Positions 16,951-25,963 of a stretch of 37,535 bases of DNA are shown here, piece by piece. Location: positions 1-37,535 of the forward strand of contig SBFR01000204.1 in assembly GCA_006227105.1 (NCBI GenBank). Direction: 5' to 3'. The DNA is from Bacteroidota bacterium (GTDB lineage Bacteria > Bacteroidota > Bacteroidia > Flavobacteriales_D > Crocinitomicaceae). Each line of letters starts with the position of its first letter. Position 1 is the first letter of the stretch. Position numbers and translations under genes: made by a program. The notes beneath the pieces were generated by a model. That model was given only the letters and a program-made list of their open reading frames with translations. It searched no databases and was not told the DNA's origin.

Positions 16951-17316
16951 ATGAAGATCAAAAAAATTCATTTAAGAACAGGCAGCCAGTTTGGTAAATT
17001 CATCGTTCCATATCTGGAAACCCATCATCTTGAATTTTCAGATTATGATACAGATAATGAAGATGCTGGAATCGATGGTATGGTGATCTTCAATGAAAAT
17101 CAGCAGGTTCTTAAAGAGATCGATGAGATCAAATCTTCTTTCGACAGGAATCAGAAACCAGTGCATAACATTGATATCAACGGGACACTACAGGTTGCCA
17201 AATCAAATTTGGATCTGTGGCTTGAAAGAAATCGATGTAAGTCAGTACTTTTTGTAGGTGCTGATGGTCTTGTGAAAAACCCGAATCTTGAGCGACTTTT
17301 CAGTAACCTGAAATAG
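16951..17316 (+). CDS. Small conserved-looking protein of unknown function
   Basis: A 121-residue protein that I do not recognise. The ATG at 16951 is preferred over an in-frame TTG at 16933. No signal peptide or TM helix. It shows alternating beta and alpha segments: MKIKKIHLRTG, then FIVPYLETH, then GMVIFNE, and a C-terminal LERNRCKSVLFVGADG that looks like the end of a Rossmann-type alpha/beta fold. The very acidic stretch SDYDTDNEDAGIDG near residue 30-44 is notable. It has its own candidate promoter and runs convergently into the VOC gene, 1 base apart. It is probably a real gene because frame, start, promoter and spacing all agree. Confidence 0.7.
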   Translation: MKIKKIHLRTGSQFGKFIVPYLETHHLEFSDYDTDNEDAGIDGMVIFNENQQVLKEIDEIKSSFDRNQKPVHNIDINGTLQVAKSNLDLWLERNRCKSVLFVGADGLVKNPNLERLFSNLK

Positions 17317-17317
17317 T

Positions 17318-17725
17318 CTATTTCATTTCATTGCAATTTTCTTGTTCGAACGATTCTCCCAACGGTTCCCATAATTCTATTCGGTTCCCCTCGGGGTCAT
17401 TGATGTGAAGAAACTTCCCATAACTGAATTCCTCAATTTCATCTACGATCTCTACGTTCATCTCTTTCATTTTCATACAAAGAGAAACAAGATCATCAAC
17501 CCTGAAATTGATCATGTATTGCTGATGAGCAGAACCAAAATAACCAGAGGATTGATCAAATGTACCAAGTTGGAGATATGCCTTTTCATTTGAGTTCCCG
17601 TTGAAACTGAAAAGAACTCCATAATCATTGGGTTCTAAACCTAAAACTTCTTTGTACCATTTGTTCATTCTCGATGGATCCTTAAATTTCATAAAGATCC
17701 CTCCTATTCCGATAGCTTTTCCCAT
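17318..17725 (-). CDS. VOC (glyoxalase/bleomycin-resistance) superfamily protein
   Basis: A 135-residue single-domain VOC protein with the paired beta-alpha-beta-beta-beta pattern: FMKFKDPSRMNKWYKEVLGL, then a central YMINFRVDDLVSLCMKM, and the characteristic C-terminal FLHINDPEGNRIELWEP. The terminal glutamate of IELWEP is a usual metal ligand. Substrate is unknown; such proteins include glyoxalases, dioxygenases and antibiotic-binding proteins. The stop codon is 1 base from that of the preceding plus-strand gene. Confidence 0.88.
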   Translation of the reverse strand: MGKAIGIGGIFMKFKDPSRMNKWYKEVLGLEPNDYGVLFSFNGNSNEKAYLQLGTFDQSSGYFGSAHQQYMINFRVDDLVSLCMKMKEMNVEIVDEIEEFSYGKFLHINDPEGNRIELWEPLGESFEQENCNEMK

Positions 17726-17791
17726 TCGCTTTTTTTCACTAATCTAAACAATTGCCCGACTTGTTTTTTTAATATTGTTGAAGATCTCACT

Positions 17792-19267
17792 ATGAAAGCA
17801 ATTGTTGTTGGTTCTGGTATTGGAGGCTTAGCTTCTGCTTTACGCCTAAAAGCGGCAGGTTACGATGTAGAGATCTTTGAACAAAATGCTGTGCCGGGTG
17901 GGAAACTTGGTCTACTTCAAATGGGAGATTATCGATTCGATACCGGTCCGTCACTGTTCACAATGCCTCATTTTGTAGAAGAGCTATTTCGAATTTCTGG
18001 CGAGGATGCCAGTGATCATTTCGAATATATCAAGTGCAATACGACTTGCCATTACTTTTTCAATGATGGTGTATTTCTGCCCTTTTCAGCCAACAAAGAT
18101 GAACTCGGTGAAACCGTGGAAAGTGTTTTGAAGGCTGACCCTACTCCGCTAAGAAAACATCTTGACCGAAGTGAGTTCATCTATTCTAAAACTCATCAGG
18201 TTTTTCTAGAACGATCATTGCATAAAGTATCCTCCTATCTTGATCCAGCTATTTTGAAGGCGATACTGGCCATTCCAGGTTTGGGCATATTCAGCACCAT
18301 GCATCGTGAAAATGAGAGACATCTCAATCACCCAAAGCTGGTGCAGATCTTTGATCGTTATGCCACTTACAATGGATCAGACCCCTACCGAGCTCCGGGG
18401 ATATTGAATATTATTCCTCATTTGGAATTCGGAATAGGTACATTCTTCCCTAAAAAAGGCATGCATTCAATTACAACTTCTCTTGTTGAATTAGCCAAAA
18501 GAAAAGGAATTGTCTTCCATCTCAACTCAGCAGTGAAAGAAATCATTGTAGAACAAAATGCGGTGACAGGTATAAAGACCGACACTGATACACATTTGGC
18601 TGACACTGTCTTTTGCAATGCAGATATTCGTCCAGCCTATAAGCATCTTGTAAAAACTGTCACCCCTCCCAAAAGAGTAATGTCCCAGGAACCTTCAAGT
18701 TCTGCAATGATCTTTTACTGGGGAATCCGAAAGAATTTTGATCAACTTGATCTACACAACATCTTTTTCTCCGATCGATACAAGGAAGAGTTTCAAATGA
18801 TCTTTGAGGGCAAGGAAGTAATTGATGATCCAACAATATATATTCACGTCAGCTCAAAGATCGTAAAGGAAGATGCGCCCGAAAATTCAGAGAACTGGTT
18901 CGTAATGGTAAACGTTCCTTCTAATCAGGGACAGGATTGGGAAATGATCAGAAAAGAGATCCGTTCAAATGTCATCAAGAAGCTGTCAAGCAATTTAAAA
19001 ACAGATATAGAAGCCCTCATTGAGGAAGAAGATTACCTTGATCCGGTTCGGATCGAACAACGCACTTCCAGTTACGGAGGGGCTTTATATGGAGCAAGCT
19101 CAAATGATCGAATGGCTGCATTTTTCAGGCATCCAAATTTCTCAAAAGTGAAAGGCCTCTATTTTGTTGGAGGAAGTGTACATCCAGGTGGTGGAATTCC
19201 ACTTTGTCTTCTGTCTGCTAAAATTGCAGCTGAGATCGCTTTAAAGGATCAAAAAATATCCAGCTGA
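17792..19267 (+). CDS. CrtI-type FAD-dependent carotenoid desaturase
   Basis: A 491-residue phytoene-desaturase-family flavoprotein. The N-terminal dinucleotide-binding motif is VVGSGIGGLASALRLKAAG, followed by the family signature FEQNAVPGGKLG and DTGPSLFTMP. The C-terminal FAD motif is LYFVGGSVHPGGGIPLCLLSA, also diagnostic of CrtI/CrtD proteins. The PHLEFGIGTFFPKKGM segment fits CrtI or CrtD (3,4- or hydroxycarotenoid desaturase). No crtB, crtY, crtZ or other carotenoid gene is in the window, so the exact substrate is undecided. It ends inside the 3' end of convergent lysA (19-base overlap). Confidence 0.85.
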   Translation: MKAIVVGSGIGGLASALRLKAAGYDVEIFEQNAVPGGKLGLLQMGDYRFDTGPSLFTMPHFVEELFRISGEDASDHFEYIKCNTTCHYFFNDGVFLPFSANKDELGETVESVLKADPTPLRKHLDRSEFIYSKTHQVFLERSLHKVSSYLDPAILKAILAIPGLGIFSTMHRENERHLNHPKLVQIFDRYATYNGSDPYRAPGILNIIPHLEFGIGTFFPKKGMHSITTSLVELAKRKGIVFHLNSAVKEIIVEQNAVTGIKTDTDTHLADTVFCNADIRPAYKHLVKTVTPPKRVMSQEPSSSAMIFYWGIRKNFDQLDLHNIFFSDRYKEEFQMIFEGKEVIDDPTIYIHVSSKIVKEDAPENSENWFVMVNVPSNQGQDWEMIRKEIRSNVIKKLSSNLKTDIEALIEEEDYLDPVRIEQRTSSYGGALYGASSNDRMAAFFRHPNFSKVKGLYFVGGSVHPGGGIPLCLLSAKIAAEIALKDQKISS

Positions 19268-20457
19268 ACCTCATTTCTATAAAGATCTTCCAGCTCTTCT
19301 CGTTTGCGGATCAAATGATATGCGCCTTCATGAATTAGTACTTCAGCAGGTCTTAACCTGGCATTGTATTGATTGCTCATCGAAAAACCGTACGCCCCGG
19401 CATTGTAGATCGCCAGAATATCACCCTCCCTGACTTCATTTAACAATCGATCATACCCCAAAGTGTCCGATTCACAGATATATCCAACCACAGAATAAAG
19501 CTTCTTCTCGCCATTTGGATTGCTAATATTCTCGATTCTGTGATACGAATTGTAGAACATCGGGCGGATCAAATGATTTTGTCCGCTGTTTACGCCTGCA
19601 AAAACTGTGGAAGTAGTTTGCTTAACAACATTCACCTCAACAAGGAACACACCTGCCTCGCTTACTATGTATTTCCCTGGTTCAAACCACAGCTCGAGCT
19701 CACGACCATATGATGTGCAAAACTTCTCAAATGAACCAGCTATTTTTTGGCCAATGGACTCAACATCTGTGACGATATCCCCTTCCCTATATCCTACTTT
19801 GAATCCGCTTCCAAAGTCCATGAATATAAGATCGGGAAAATGAGATGCCGCTTCATAAAGCAATTCGGCTCCTCTTAAAAACACATCTGCATCAATGATA
19901 TCGCTTCCGGTATGCATATGCAGCCCTTCGACACGGATATTATGGTGCTTCATTATTCGTTCAATATGTCTTACCTGATGAATAGATATGCCGAACTTGG
20001 AATCAATGTGTCCTACAGATATATTGCTGTTTCCTCCTGCCATGATATGCGGGTTGATTCGAATGCAACAAGGAACAGAATTACCATATTCGTTTCCAAA
20101 TTTTTCAAGGATCGAAAGATTGTCTATGTTGATGTAAACTCCCAGGGATACTGCATCTTTGATTTCAGAAAAAGCCACACAATTTGGGGTATACATGATC
20201 TGAGAAGACTCAAAACCAGCTCTGATCGCCAAATGGATCTCTTCGATCGAAACTGCATCTACCCCTGCGCCAAATGAATGAATTAACTTAAGGATATTAC
20301 TATTATTCAATGCTTTCATTGCATAATGCAGTTTGACTTTTTTAGTACCAAATGCATTGTTCAATCGATCGTACTGCTCTTTGATTTTAGCCGAGTCATA
20401 AACGTATGTTGGCGTTCCATAAACAGAGGCCACTTCAAGTAAAAGTGAATTATCCAT
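19249..20457 (-). CDS. lysA: Diaminopimelate decarboxylase
   Basis: A 402-residue fold-type III PLP decarboxylase, the last step of lysine synthesis (meso-diaminopimelate to lysine). PLP lysine in LHYAMKALNN; active-site HMHTGSDI; phosphate loop MDFGSGFK; EPGKYIVSEAG; the catalytic CESDTLGYD; and NAGAYGFSMSNQYN near the C-terminus. All diagnostic LysA residues are present and the length is normal. It is monocistronic, convergent with the desaturase gene and divergent from the MuiA-like gene. A -7 box lies at 20474-20481. Confidence 0.95.
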   Translation of the reverse strand: MDNSLLLEVASVYGTPTYVYDSAKIKEQYDRLNNAFGTKKVKLHYAMKALNNSNILKLIHSFGAGVDAVSIEEIHLAIRAGFESSQIMYTPNCVAFSEIKDAVSLGVYINIDNLSILEKFGNEYGNSVPCCIRINPHIMAGGNSNISVGHIDSKFGISIHQVRHIERIMKHHNIRVEGLHMHTGSDIIDADVFLRGAELLYEAASHFPDLIFMDFGSGFKVGYREGDIVTDVESIGQKIAGSFEKFCTSYGRELELWFEPGKYIVSEAGVFLVEVNVVKQTTSTVFAGVNSGQNHLIRPMFYNSYHRIENISNPNGEKKLYSVVGYICESDTLGYDRLLNEVREGDILAIYNAGAYGFSMSNQYNARLRPAEVLIHEGAYHLIRKREELEDLYRNEVQLDIF

Positions 20458-20473
20458 ATCGTAAATTGAAGCG

Positions 20474-20481
20474 CAAAAATA
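20474..20481 (-). promoter_or_regulatory. Candidate -7 box for lysA
   Basis: On the minus strand the sequence is TATTTTTG, an exact match to TAnnTTTG, ending 16 bases before the lysA ATG. A clear -33 TTG is not present at the right spacing. The 137-base divergent spacer (20458-20594) also holds two similar 10-mers, GAGTGTAACC at 20536-20545 and GAGTGTATCC at 20570-20579. Confidence 0.4.
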
Positions 20482-20594
20482 TATTATTTTTTTAACATTT
20501 TGTTATTTATATATTTTCATAGTCCTTTTTTTCACGAGTGTAACCTTTTGATGAACCATATTGTTTTAAGAGTGTATCCCTGAAAAATTAAACT

Positions 20595-22316
20595 ATGAGA
20601 TCAATATCCTTCATCCTCTTCTTTTGTGTGAGTCTATTCACAATTGGACAAAAACCACAGAATCAAACGATCACTTCACCTATCAAACGAGTAAAACTAT
20701 TCCTCACGTCCGGTGAAATTGAACACGAACAAAAGGTACAGATCCACAAAGGGAGAAATAAATTGATTTTCCCTGGGATATCTGCCTTTGCCGACCCTCA
20801 ATCGATTCAATTTAAAGGAGATGGAAATTTCAGATTAGTCAGTGTATCTACGGAAATGGATTTTTTCGCAGCAGAACAATTCAATCCGAGAATAGCCATT
20901 CTGAAGGATTCACTTGAATCATTAAAGGATCGAAATCAATCCAATAATGACCAATTAAGTGCCTATCAGGCAGAGCTTGAATTGCTCAACGCGAATAAAA
21001 AATTGGGTGGACAAAACCAGAATTTAACTGTCGCTCAGATCAAAGAAGCGGCTGACTTTTACAGAACTCGAACTCTCGAGATCAACACAAAAATGTCAAA
21101 GATCAGAAAGGATCAGATCAGAGTGAATGAGCTGATCGAAACAACCAGATACCAACTTGTTGAGCTGAATTACAATGAAAACCAAAGGAGCAATCAGGTG
21201 ATCGTTCTTCTCGATGCGGATGAGAGCGTTACCTTCAATAGCACCTTGAAATACCTGGTTTCAGACTGCGGTTGGGCAGCGCTTTATGACCTTTCTGCGA
21301 AGGATATCAATTCCAAAGTGAACTTAAAATACAAGGCACAAGTCTACAACAACACTGGAAATAACTGGGAAAATATCGATTTAACACTTTCAACAGGTGA
21401 TCCGAGACTTTCTGCCTCACATCCTGTTTTATCTCCATGGTTTCTGAATTATTACAATTCAAAATCATATTCAAAAAAAGCCTATTATGCTCCTCAGGTA
21501 ATACAACAGGACTACCGAATGGAAGCTGAAAACAATCTAAGTGCTGCCAATCAGCGAGTTTATGATAACTACATTCTTGACAAGGACAAAACTTCTGAGA
21601 AACTTGAAATGTTCAAGAATGAGATCATCTCTCGTCAGACAACGAATGGAGTTGCCATGAGACAAATAGAGATTTCCGAGCTTACTGCGGAATACCAGAT
21701 CAAAGACAAATTCAATTGTCCTTCTGATTCAAAACCATATATGGTCGATGTGAAAGAAATGGATCTTGAAGCTTCATTTAGTCATATCACAGTGCCAAAA
21801 TTGGATAATGCGGCATTTCTTCTTGCGAACATCGTTGGATGGCAGGAACTTGAATTGATCCTAGGACCAACAAAAGTATATTTCGGCGGAGCGTATGTAG
21901 GAATGTCGGAAATTGACACCCGAAACATTTCAGATACACTTTCTTTATCATTCGGTAGAGATTCCAAAGTAACAGTCATGCGAAAGCTGAAAAAGGAAAT
22001 GTCTACGAAAAAAGTGATCGGAGGAAGTAAAAAAGACTCCTACCTATATGAGATCGCTGTAAGAAACAACAGAGACGTACCGGTCACCATTGATATTTTT
22101 GATCAAGTTCCGATTTCAAAGAATAGCGAAATCACTGTTACTATTGATGAATTAAGCGGTGTTACATCGGATCCTGAAACTGGCGAGGTGAACTGGAAAT
22201 ACACTCTTCAACCTGGAGAAACGAAGAGTTATATGATCGGTTATACTGTAAAGTACCCGAAAGAAGCTAATATTTCAATGGTTTCTTTCCGCACAGTTTC
22301 GTGTCCATCCTTTTAA
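20595..22316 (+). CDS. MuiA-like DUF4139/DUF4140 envelope protein
   Basis: A 573-residue secreted protein (signal peptide MRSISFILFFCVSLFTIGQ). The N-terminal DUF4140-like part includes VKLFLTSGEIEHEQKVQIHKG and RNKLIFPGIS. A central coiled coil spans about residues 105-200. The C-terminal DUF4139 region includes CGWAALYDLSAKDI, LKYKAQVYNNTGNNWENIDL, LSTGDPRLS, and the terminal EVNWKYTLQPGETKSYMIGYTVKYPKE. Proteins with this layout are named mucoidy inhibitor MuiA family; their biochemical role is not established. It precedes a DUF6089 barrel gene by 40 bases, possibly in one transcript. Confidence 0.85.
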   Translation: MRSISFILFFCVSLFTIGQKPQNQTITSPIKRVKLFLTSGEIEHEQKVQIHKGRNKLIFPGISAFADPQSIQFKGDGNFRLVSVSTEMDFFAAEQFNPRIAILKDSLESLKDRNQSNNDQLSAYQAELELLNANKKLGGQNQNLTVAQIKEAADFYRTRTLEINTKMSKIRKDQIRVNELIETTRYQLVELNYNENQRSNQVIVLLDADESVTFNSTLKYLVSDCGWAALYDLSAKDINSKVNLKYKAQVYNNTGNNWENIDLTLSTGDPRLSASHPVLSPWFLNYYNSKSYSKKAYYAPQVIQQDYRMEAENNLSAANQRVYDNYILDKDKTSEKLEMFKNEIISRQTTNGVAMRQIEISELTAEYQIKDKFNCPSDSKPYMVDVKEMDLEASFSHITVPKLDNAAFLLANIVGWQELELILGPTKVYFGGAYVGMSEIDTRNISDTLSLSFGRDSKVTVMRKLKKEMSTKKVIGGSKKDSYLYEIAVRNNRDVPVTIDIFDQVPISKNSEITVTIDELSGVTSDPETGEVNWKYTLQPGETKSYMIGYTVKYPKEANISMVSFRTVSCPSF

Positions 22317-22356
22317 AAAAAGCAATTTTATCCGTAATTTGGCGTTCCTTATTAAA

Positions 22357-23178
22357 ATGAAACTGTTTCTATTTTCCATAGCGTTATTGGCTACCTCGTT
22401 GAATTTGCGGGCGCAATACCATAATTCAAAGTCGAAGTCAGAACTTGGTTTTCTAATCGGTGGCTCCAATTATTTTGGTGATCTGAGTCAGTTTGGAAGA
22501 TTAAAGGATACCAAACTTTCTGGAGGGATCATCTATCGATATAATGTACACTCCCGAATGAGTTTGAGAGCCAATCTAAGTTATGGTAAGGTCACCGCCA
22601 ATGATGCTGATTCAAAGATCGATCTTTTACGAAACAGAAATTTAAATTTCGAATCAGACATATTTGAGTTAGCCGGAGGACTCGAATTCACTTACCTACC
22701 TTTCTTCCTGGGAAGCGAAAAGTACAGAGGGACAGCCTATATCCTAGCTGAAATAGGAATGTTCAGAATGAATCCGAAAACAGAGTACAATGGTGATATG
22801 ATCGAATTGCAACCAATTGGTACAGAGGGACAAGGTTCATCTCTAAACAATAAGAAAAATTATAGCCTCACTCAATTGTGTGTTCCATTGGGTGTAGGTG
22901 TAAAGTTTGCTTTGGGAAAGAAGGCAACGATCAATCTTGAGTACGGAATTAGAAAAACCTTTACGGATTATCTTGATGATGTTGGTTCTAATACTTATGT
23001 CGATGCCGCTACTTTGGCAGCTGAAAATGGTCCATTAGCGGCTGCATTATCAAATAGAAGTCTTGATGGTTCCAGATACGGAAAACGAGGTAATTCTGCC
23101 ACGTCAGACTGGTATTCATTCTATGGGGCAATGGTGACATTCAGATTAGGAAAACCAAATCGATGCACAATGCCTTAA
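22357..23178 (+). CDS. DUF6089-type outer-membrane beta-barrel protein
   Basis: A 273-residue protein starting at the ATG at 22357; the upstream in-frame TTG at 22339 would spoil the signal peptide. Signal peptide MKLFLFSIALLATSLNLRA, then QYHNSKSKSELGFLIGGSNYFGDLSQ, the DUF6089 opening. Alternating hydrophobic and aromatic strands follow, ending in WYSFYGAMVTFRLG, typical of an outer-membrane barrel. Function unknown. A TAATTTG element at 22335-22341 could serve as a weak -7 box. It ends at a strong bidirectional terminator shared with the convergent isomerase gene. Confidence 0.85.
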   Translation: MKLFLFSIALLATSLNLRAQYHNSKSKSELGFLIGGSNYFGDLSQFGRLKDTKLSGGIIYRYNVHSRMSLRANLSYGKVTANDADSKIDLLRNRNLNFESDIFELAGGLEFTYLPFFLGSEKYRGTAYILAEIGMFRMNPKTEYNGDMIELQPIGTEGQGSSLNNKKNYSLTQLCVPLGVGVKFALGKKATINLEYGIRKTFTDYLDDVGSNTYVDAATLAAENGPLAAALSNRSLDGSRYGKRGNSATSDWYSFYGAMVTFRLGKPNRCTMP

Positions 23179-23198
23179 ATGGCATAGCTATAAAAAAG

Positions 23199-23225
23199 AA
23201 AGGCTGCCAATGGCAGCCTTTTCTA
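23199..23225. terminator. Bidirectional intrinsic terminator between convergent genes
   Basis: AAAGGCTGCC (23199-23208), loop AAT, GGCAGCCTTT (23212-23221), flanked by a T-rich stretch on the right and an A-rich stretch (from 23192) on the left. It lies between the stop codons at 23178 (plus) and 23230 (minus), so it can terminate transcription from both sides. Confidence 0.92.
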
Positions 23226-23229
23226 TTTC

Positions 23230-24336
23230 TTAATGCTCGTGTCCGTCGTGATCTCCGTGTTCATGATCGTGAGGCTCTGGAGCCATCAAATCAACAATCT
23301 CAATATCGAAAACCAGATCAGCGTATGGAGGAATCCCAGGTCTTCCATTTTTACCATATGCTTGATAATAAGGAATGATCAATTTTGCCTTTCCGCCTTT
23401 TCCTAACATTCCCAAACCTTCTTCGAAACCAGGGATCATTCTGTTTTCCTTGTAATTGAAATCCATCGGCATTCCTCTATCATAACTTGCATCGAATTGC
23501 TTACCATCTCTTCTGAAAGTACCTCTGTAATGCACTGACATTCTGCTTCCGACTTCCGGCTTCATCTCATCACCTGCTTTTTCAATAATGTACACTAATC
23601 CAGATGCAGATCGCTCAGCATTCGGATACTTTGCTTTTACTTCATTGAACATGAAATCATTGTATTCTTGCTCAGACATTGCTCCGATCTTGGCTAGCTC
23701 TGCTGCTTTTTCATCCTCCACTTTCTTGATCTCATCTGATACGGTTTTGAAGGTTTCAGTGGCATTCCATTTTTTCGCTTCTTTTCCTACACGAATGATC
23801 TTCACTGTGGTCATTACATCATCTTGCTCAATGGCATTTACTACATCTTGTCCTTGGATCACATGCCCAAAAACCGTATGCTTTCCATCCAACCAAGGTG
23901 TTTCTTTGTGCGTAATGAAGAACTGGCTACCATTCGTCGCAGGACCTGAATTTGCCATTGACAAAATTCCTGGACCTGAATGCGTAAGATCTGGATGGAT
24001 CTCATCATAGAATTTATAACCAGGACCACCTGAACCATTGCCATCCGGATCACCACCCTGGATCATAAAATCTTTGATCACACGATGGAATTTTAATCCA
24101 TTGTAATACGGTTTTGTAAAGCTTTTTTCTCCATTTGTAAAATTACCTTCTGCCAAACCAACAAAGTTGGCCACAGTCATTGGAGTCTTTTTAAATTCAA
24201 GCATGCAAAGAATAACACCTTTCGAAGTCGTAAATTCTGCATAAATACCCGGCTCCAATTTCGGCTTCTTTGGTTTAGCTGCCAAACTCATCACACTAAT
24301 TCCCAATAGCAACGCCAATGTTCCTAATTGTTTCAT
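23230..24336 (-). CDS. Periplasmic cyclophilin-FKBP fusion peptidyl-prolyl isomerase with His-rich tail
   Basis: A 368-residue protein joining two unrelated PPIase folds. After a signal peptide ([20 protein letters not shown]) comes a cyclophilin domain (about residues 27-200) with [48 protein letters not shown] and [11 protein letters not shown]. This includes the catalytic arginine of FHRV and the FFIT segment. A charged linker (about 205-245) is followed by an FKBP domain (about 248-352) with [34 protein letters not shown] and [16 protein letters not shown]. The protein ends in [13 protein letters not shown], a likely metal-binding tail. Such dual immunophilins (CFBP type) are known in some Bacteroidota and spirochaetes. 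Role: folding of exported proteins. The nadK gene ends 17 bases upstream of its start. Confidence 0.93.
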   Translation of the reverse strand: MKQLGTLALLLGISVMSLAAKPKKPKLEPGIYAEFTTSKGVILCMLEFKKTPMTVANFVGLAEGNFTNGEKSFTKPYYNGLKFHRVIKDFMIQGGDPDGNGSGGPGYKFYDEIHPDLTHSGPGILSMANSGPATNGSQFFITHKETPWLDGKHTVFGHVIQGQDVVNAIEQDDVMTTVKIIRVGKEAKKWNATETFKTVSDEIKKVEDEKAAELAKIGAMSEQEYNDFMFNEVKAKYPNAERSASGLVYIIEKAGDEMKPEVGSRMSVHYRGTFRRDGKQFDASYDRGMPMDFNYKENRMIPGFEEGLGMLGKGGKAKLIIPYYQAYGKNGRPGIPPYADLVFDIEIVDLMAPEPHDHEHGDHDGHEH

Positions 24337-24353
24337 ATTCTCTGTTTTACTTA

Positions 24354-25232
24354 TTAATTACGTTTATCTAATCCCCACATCATTTTATTTCTGATCGTGT
24401 CGAGGAAGTTGTTGTCTTCAAATTTAATCACATTTACCATGAATTCAGCCTTTGTGATCATCACTTCTTCCCCTTGCTTGATGCTCTTTGATTTACCATC
24501 CAAAGAAATGAGGTATTTTCTTTCCCTGCCCTCAAGACTTAACTTAATTGGCATATGATCCGGCACAACCATTGGTCTTACATTCAAGTTGTGGGGAGCG
24601 ATCGGTGTAAGGATATGCACTCTGCATCCTGGAGTAACAATTGGTCCTCCACAGCTCAAACTATAAGCAGTTGATCCTGTCGGGGTGGATACAATCAAAC
24701 CATCCGCCCAATATGAATTCAAATACTTATTATCAAGGTAAGCGTGAACAGTGATCATCGAACTCGTATCCTTCTTATGGAAGGTGACCTCATTCAAAGC
24801 GAAGTTATCCTCACCGTACAAATTCTCCTCTGTAAAAACTCTTAACAACGAGCGGGATTGAAATTCGAATTGCTTCCGATAGACTAAGTCTAATGCAGCT
24901 TCAATATTCTCTCTTGCAATGTTGGCAAGAAACCCAAGTCGCCCTGTGTTGATCCCAAGTATGGGTACTTCTGAATTGCGGATAAATCCAACAGATTCAA
25001 TGAACGTCCCATCTCCACCCATGCTGATCATCAGATCAATACCCGACTGAAAATCCTTGTAATTCGAAAAGACGTCCAAGGTCTCGATCCCTTTCACTTT
25101 TCCAATACAATTCTTTTTAAGATCCTGATGCAAAACAACCTGCCATCCATAGGAATGAAAAATGGCTAACAGCTCAGACAAATATTGACTAGTCTGCTTA
25201 TTTGTTTTACGGCTATAGATTGCTACTACCAT
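24354..25232 (-). CDS. nadK: NAD kinase
   Basis: A 292-residue ATP-NAD kinase making NADP. Conserved motifs: [17 protein letters not shown], the loop [12 protein letters not shown], the NE/D-type ALNEVTFHK, and [24 protein letters not shown]. The ATG at 25232 is chosen over a TTG one codon upstream because it starts MVVAIYSRK, matching the family. That ATG shares one base with the stop of the upstream CBS-domain gene (TGATG), so the two are translationally coupled. Confidence 0.95.
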   Translation of the reverse strand: MVVAIYSRKTNKQTSQYLSELLAIFHSYGWQVVLHQDLKKNCIGKVKGIETLDVFSNYKDFQSGIDLMISMGGDGTFIESVGFIRNSEVPILGINTGRLGFLANIARENIEAALDLVYRKQFEFQSRSLLRVFTEENLYGEDNFALNEVTFHKKDTSSMITVHAYLDNKYLNSYWADGLIVSTPTGSTAYSLSCGGPIVTPGCRVHILTPIAPHNLNVRPMVVPDHMPIKLSLEGRERKYLISLDGKSKSIKQGEEVMITKAEFMVNVIKFEDNNFLDTIRNKMMWGLDKRN

Positions 25233-25894
25233 CAAAATTTGAGGAAGTTCATTAATGAATCATAACGTTGCTGAAGATCGTCGTCGATATCGGATTTTTG
25301 AAAGGAAGCTTTCACCACATAATCATAGCGCTCAAAAGTTCTGATCACCGAAGACAACTCAACCTGATTGATCTTCAACGTCACTTCAACCATCGTACTA
25401 TCCGGAGACGACATGATATAAGAACTCAAAATACGTGCATTGTTACTCTCTACGATCTGAGCTATTTGTGCCATTGAATAATCCGCTGAATTCATTTCAA
25501 GTACGATTATCCCTCCTATCTCTCGGATACTTCCTGTGTTGGCTATAACTGTCAGTAAATGGTAAACTGAAGTGCACCCCAGATACTTTTCGCTATTATC
25601 CAATATTGGTAATACAGAAATCTTATGCTCAGCGATCTTTGCCAACACCTCATAGATGTGTGCATTTTCAAAAACATAAGGTCTTGGGAGGTGATCAAAA
25701 AGCTTATCCAACGTTTCATCGAGATCCATTTTGTCAAGTACGTCAGATTCTGACAAAACACCGACAAAATTTCCGTTTTTCAGCACTGGCAAATGAGAAA
25801 CTTTCAATTCATCCATCCACCTAAGTGCTTTCTCTCCTGTATCCTTGTGAGTTAGTGGAGGGATCTCTTCTGTTATTAATTCTGCTGCTCTCAT
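25232..25894 (-). CDS. AcuB-like CBS-domain protein
   Basis: A 220-residue protein with two CBS domains (about residues 1-125; [24 protein letters not shown] and [25 protein letters not shown]) and a C-terminal ACT-like region (about 140-205; [36 protein letters not shown]). This CBS-CBS-ACT order is that of B. subtilis AcuB. The ATG at 25894 is preferred to the TTG at 25948, which would run into the divergent pdxJ promoter. The CBS pair probably binds adenine nucleotides. Coupling with nadK suggests a link to NAD(P) or energy state, but that is inference. Confidence 0.85.
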   Translation of the reverse strand: MRAAELITEEIPPLTHKDTGEKALRWMDELKVSHLPVLKNGNFVGVLSESDVLDKMDLDETLDKLFDHLPRPYVFENAHIYEVLAKIAEHKISVLPILDNSEKYLGCTSVYHLLTVIANTGSIREIGGIIVLEMNSADYSMAQIAQIVESNNARILSSYIMSSPDSTMVEVTLKINQVELSSVIRTFERYDYVVKASFQKSDIDDDLQQRYDSLMNFLKF

Positions 25895-25903
25895 TATTAT
25901 TGC

Positions 25904-25910
25904 CAAAGTA
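25904..25910 (-). promoter_or_regulatory. Weak -7-like box for the CBS-nadK-isomerase genes
   Basis: On the minus strand the sequence is TACTTTG (TAnTTTG), one base short of the -7 consensus, ending 9 bases before the ATG at 25894. It lies back-to-back with the pdxJ box at 25932-25939. Confidence 0.3.
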
Positions 25911-25931
25911 GTAAAATACTCTCTAAGTTCG

Positions 25932-25939
25932 TACTTTTG
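25932..25939 (+). promoter_or_regulatory. Candidate -7 box for pdxJ
   Basis: TACTTTTG matches TAnnTTTG exactly and ends 24 bases before the pdxJ ATG at 25964. No well-spaced -33 TTG is visible. Confidence 0.45.
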
Positions 25940-25963
25940 ATCTGCCAAAAATCGTACCGTTCA

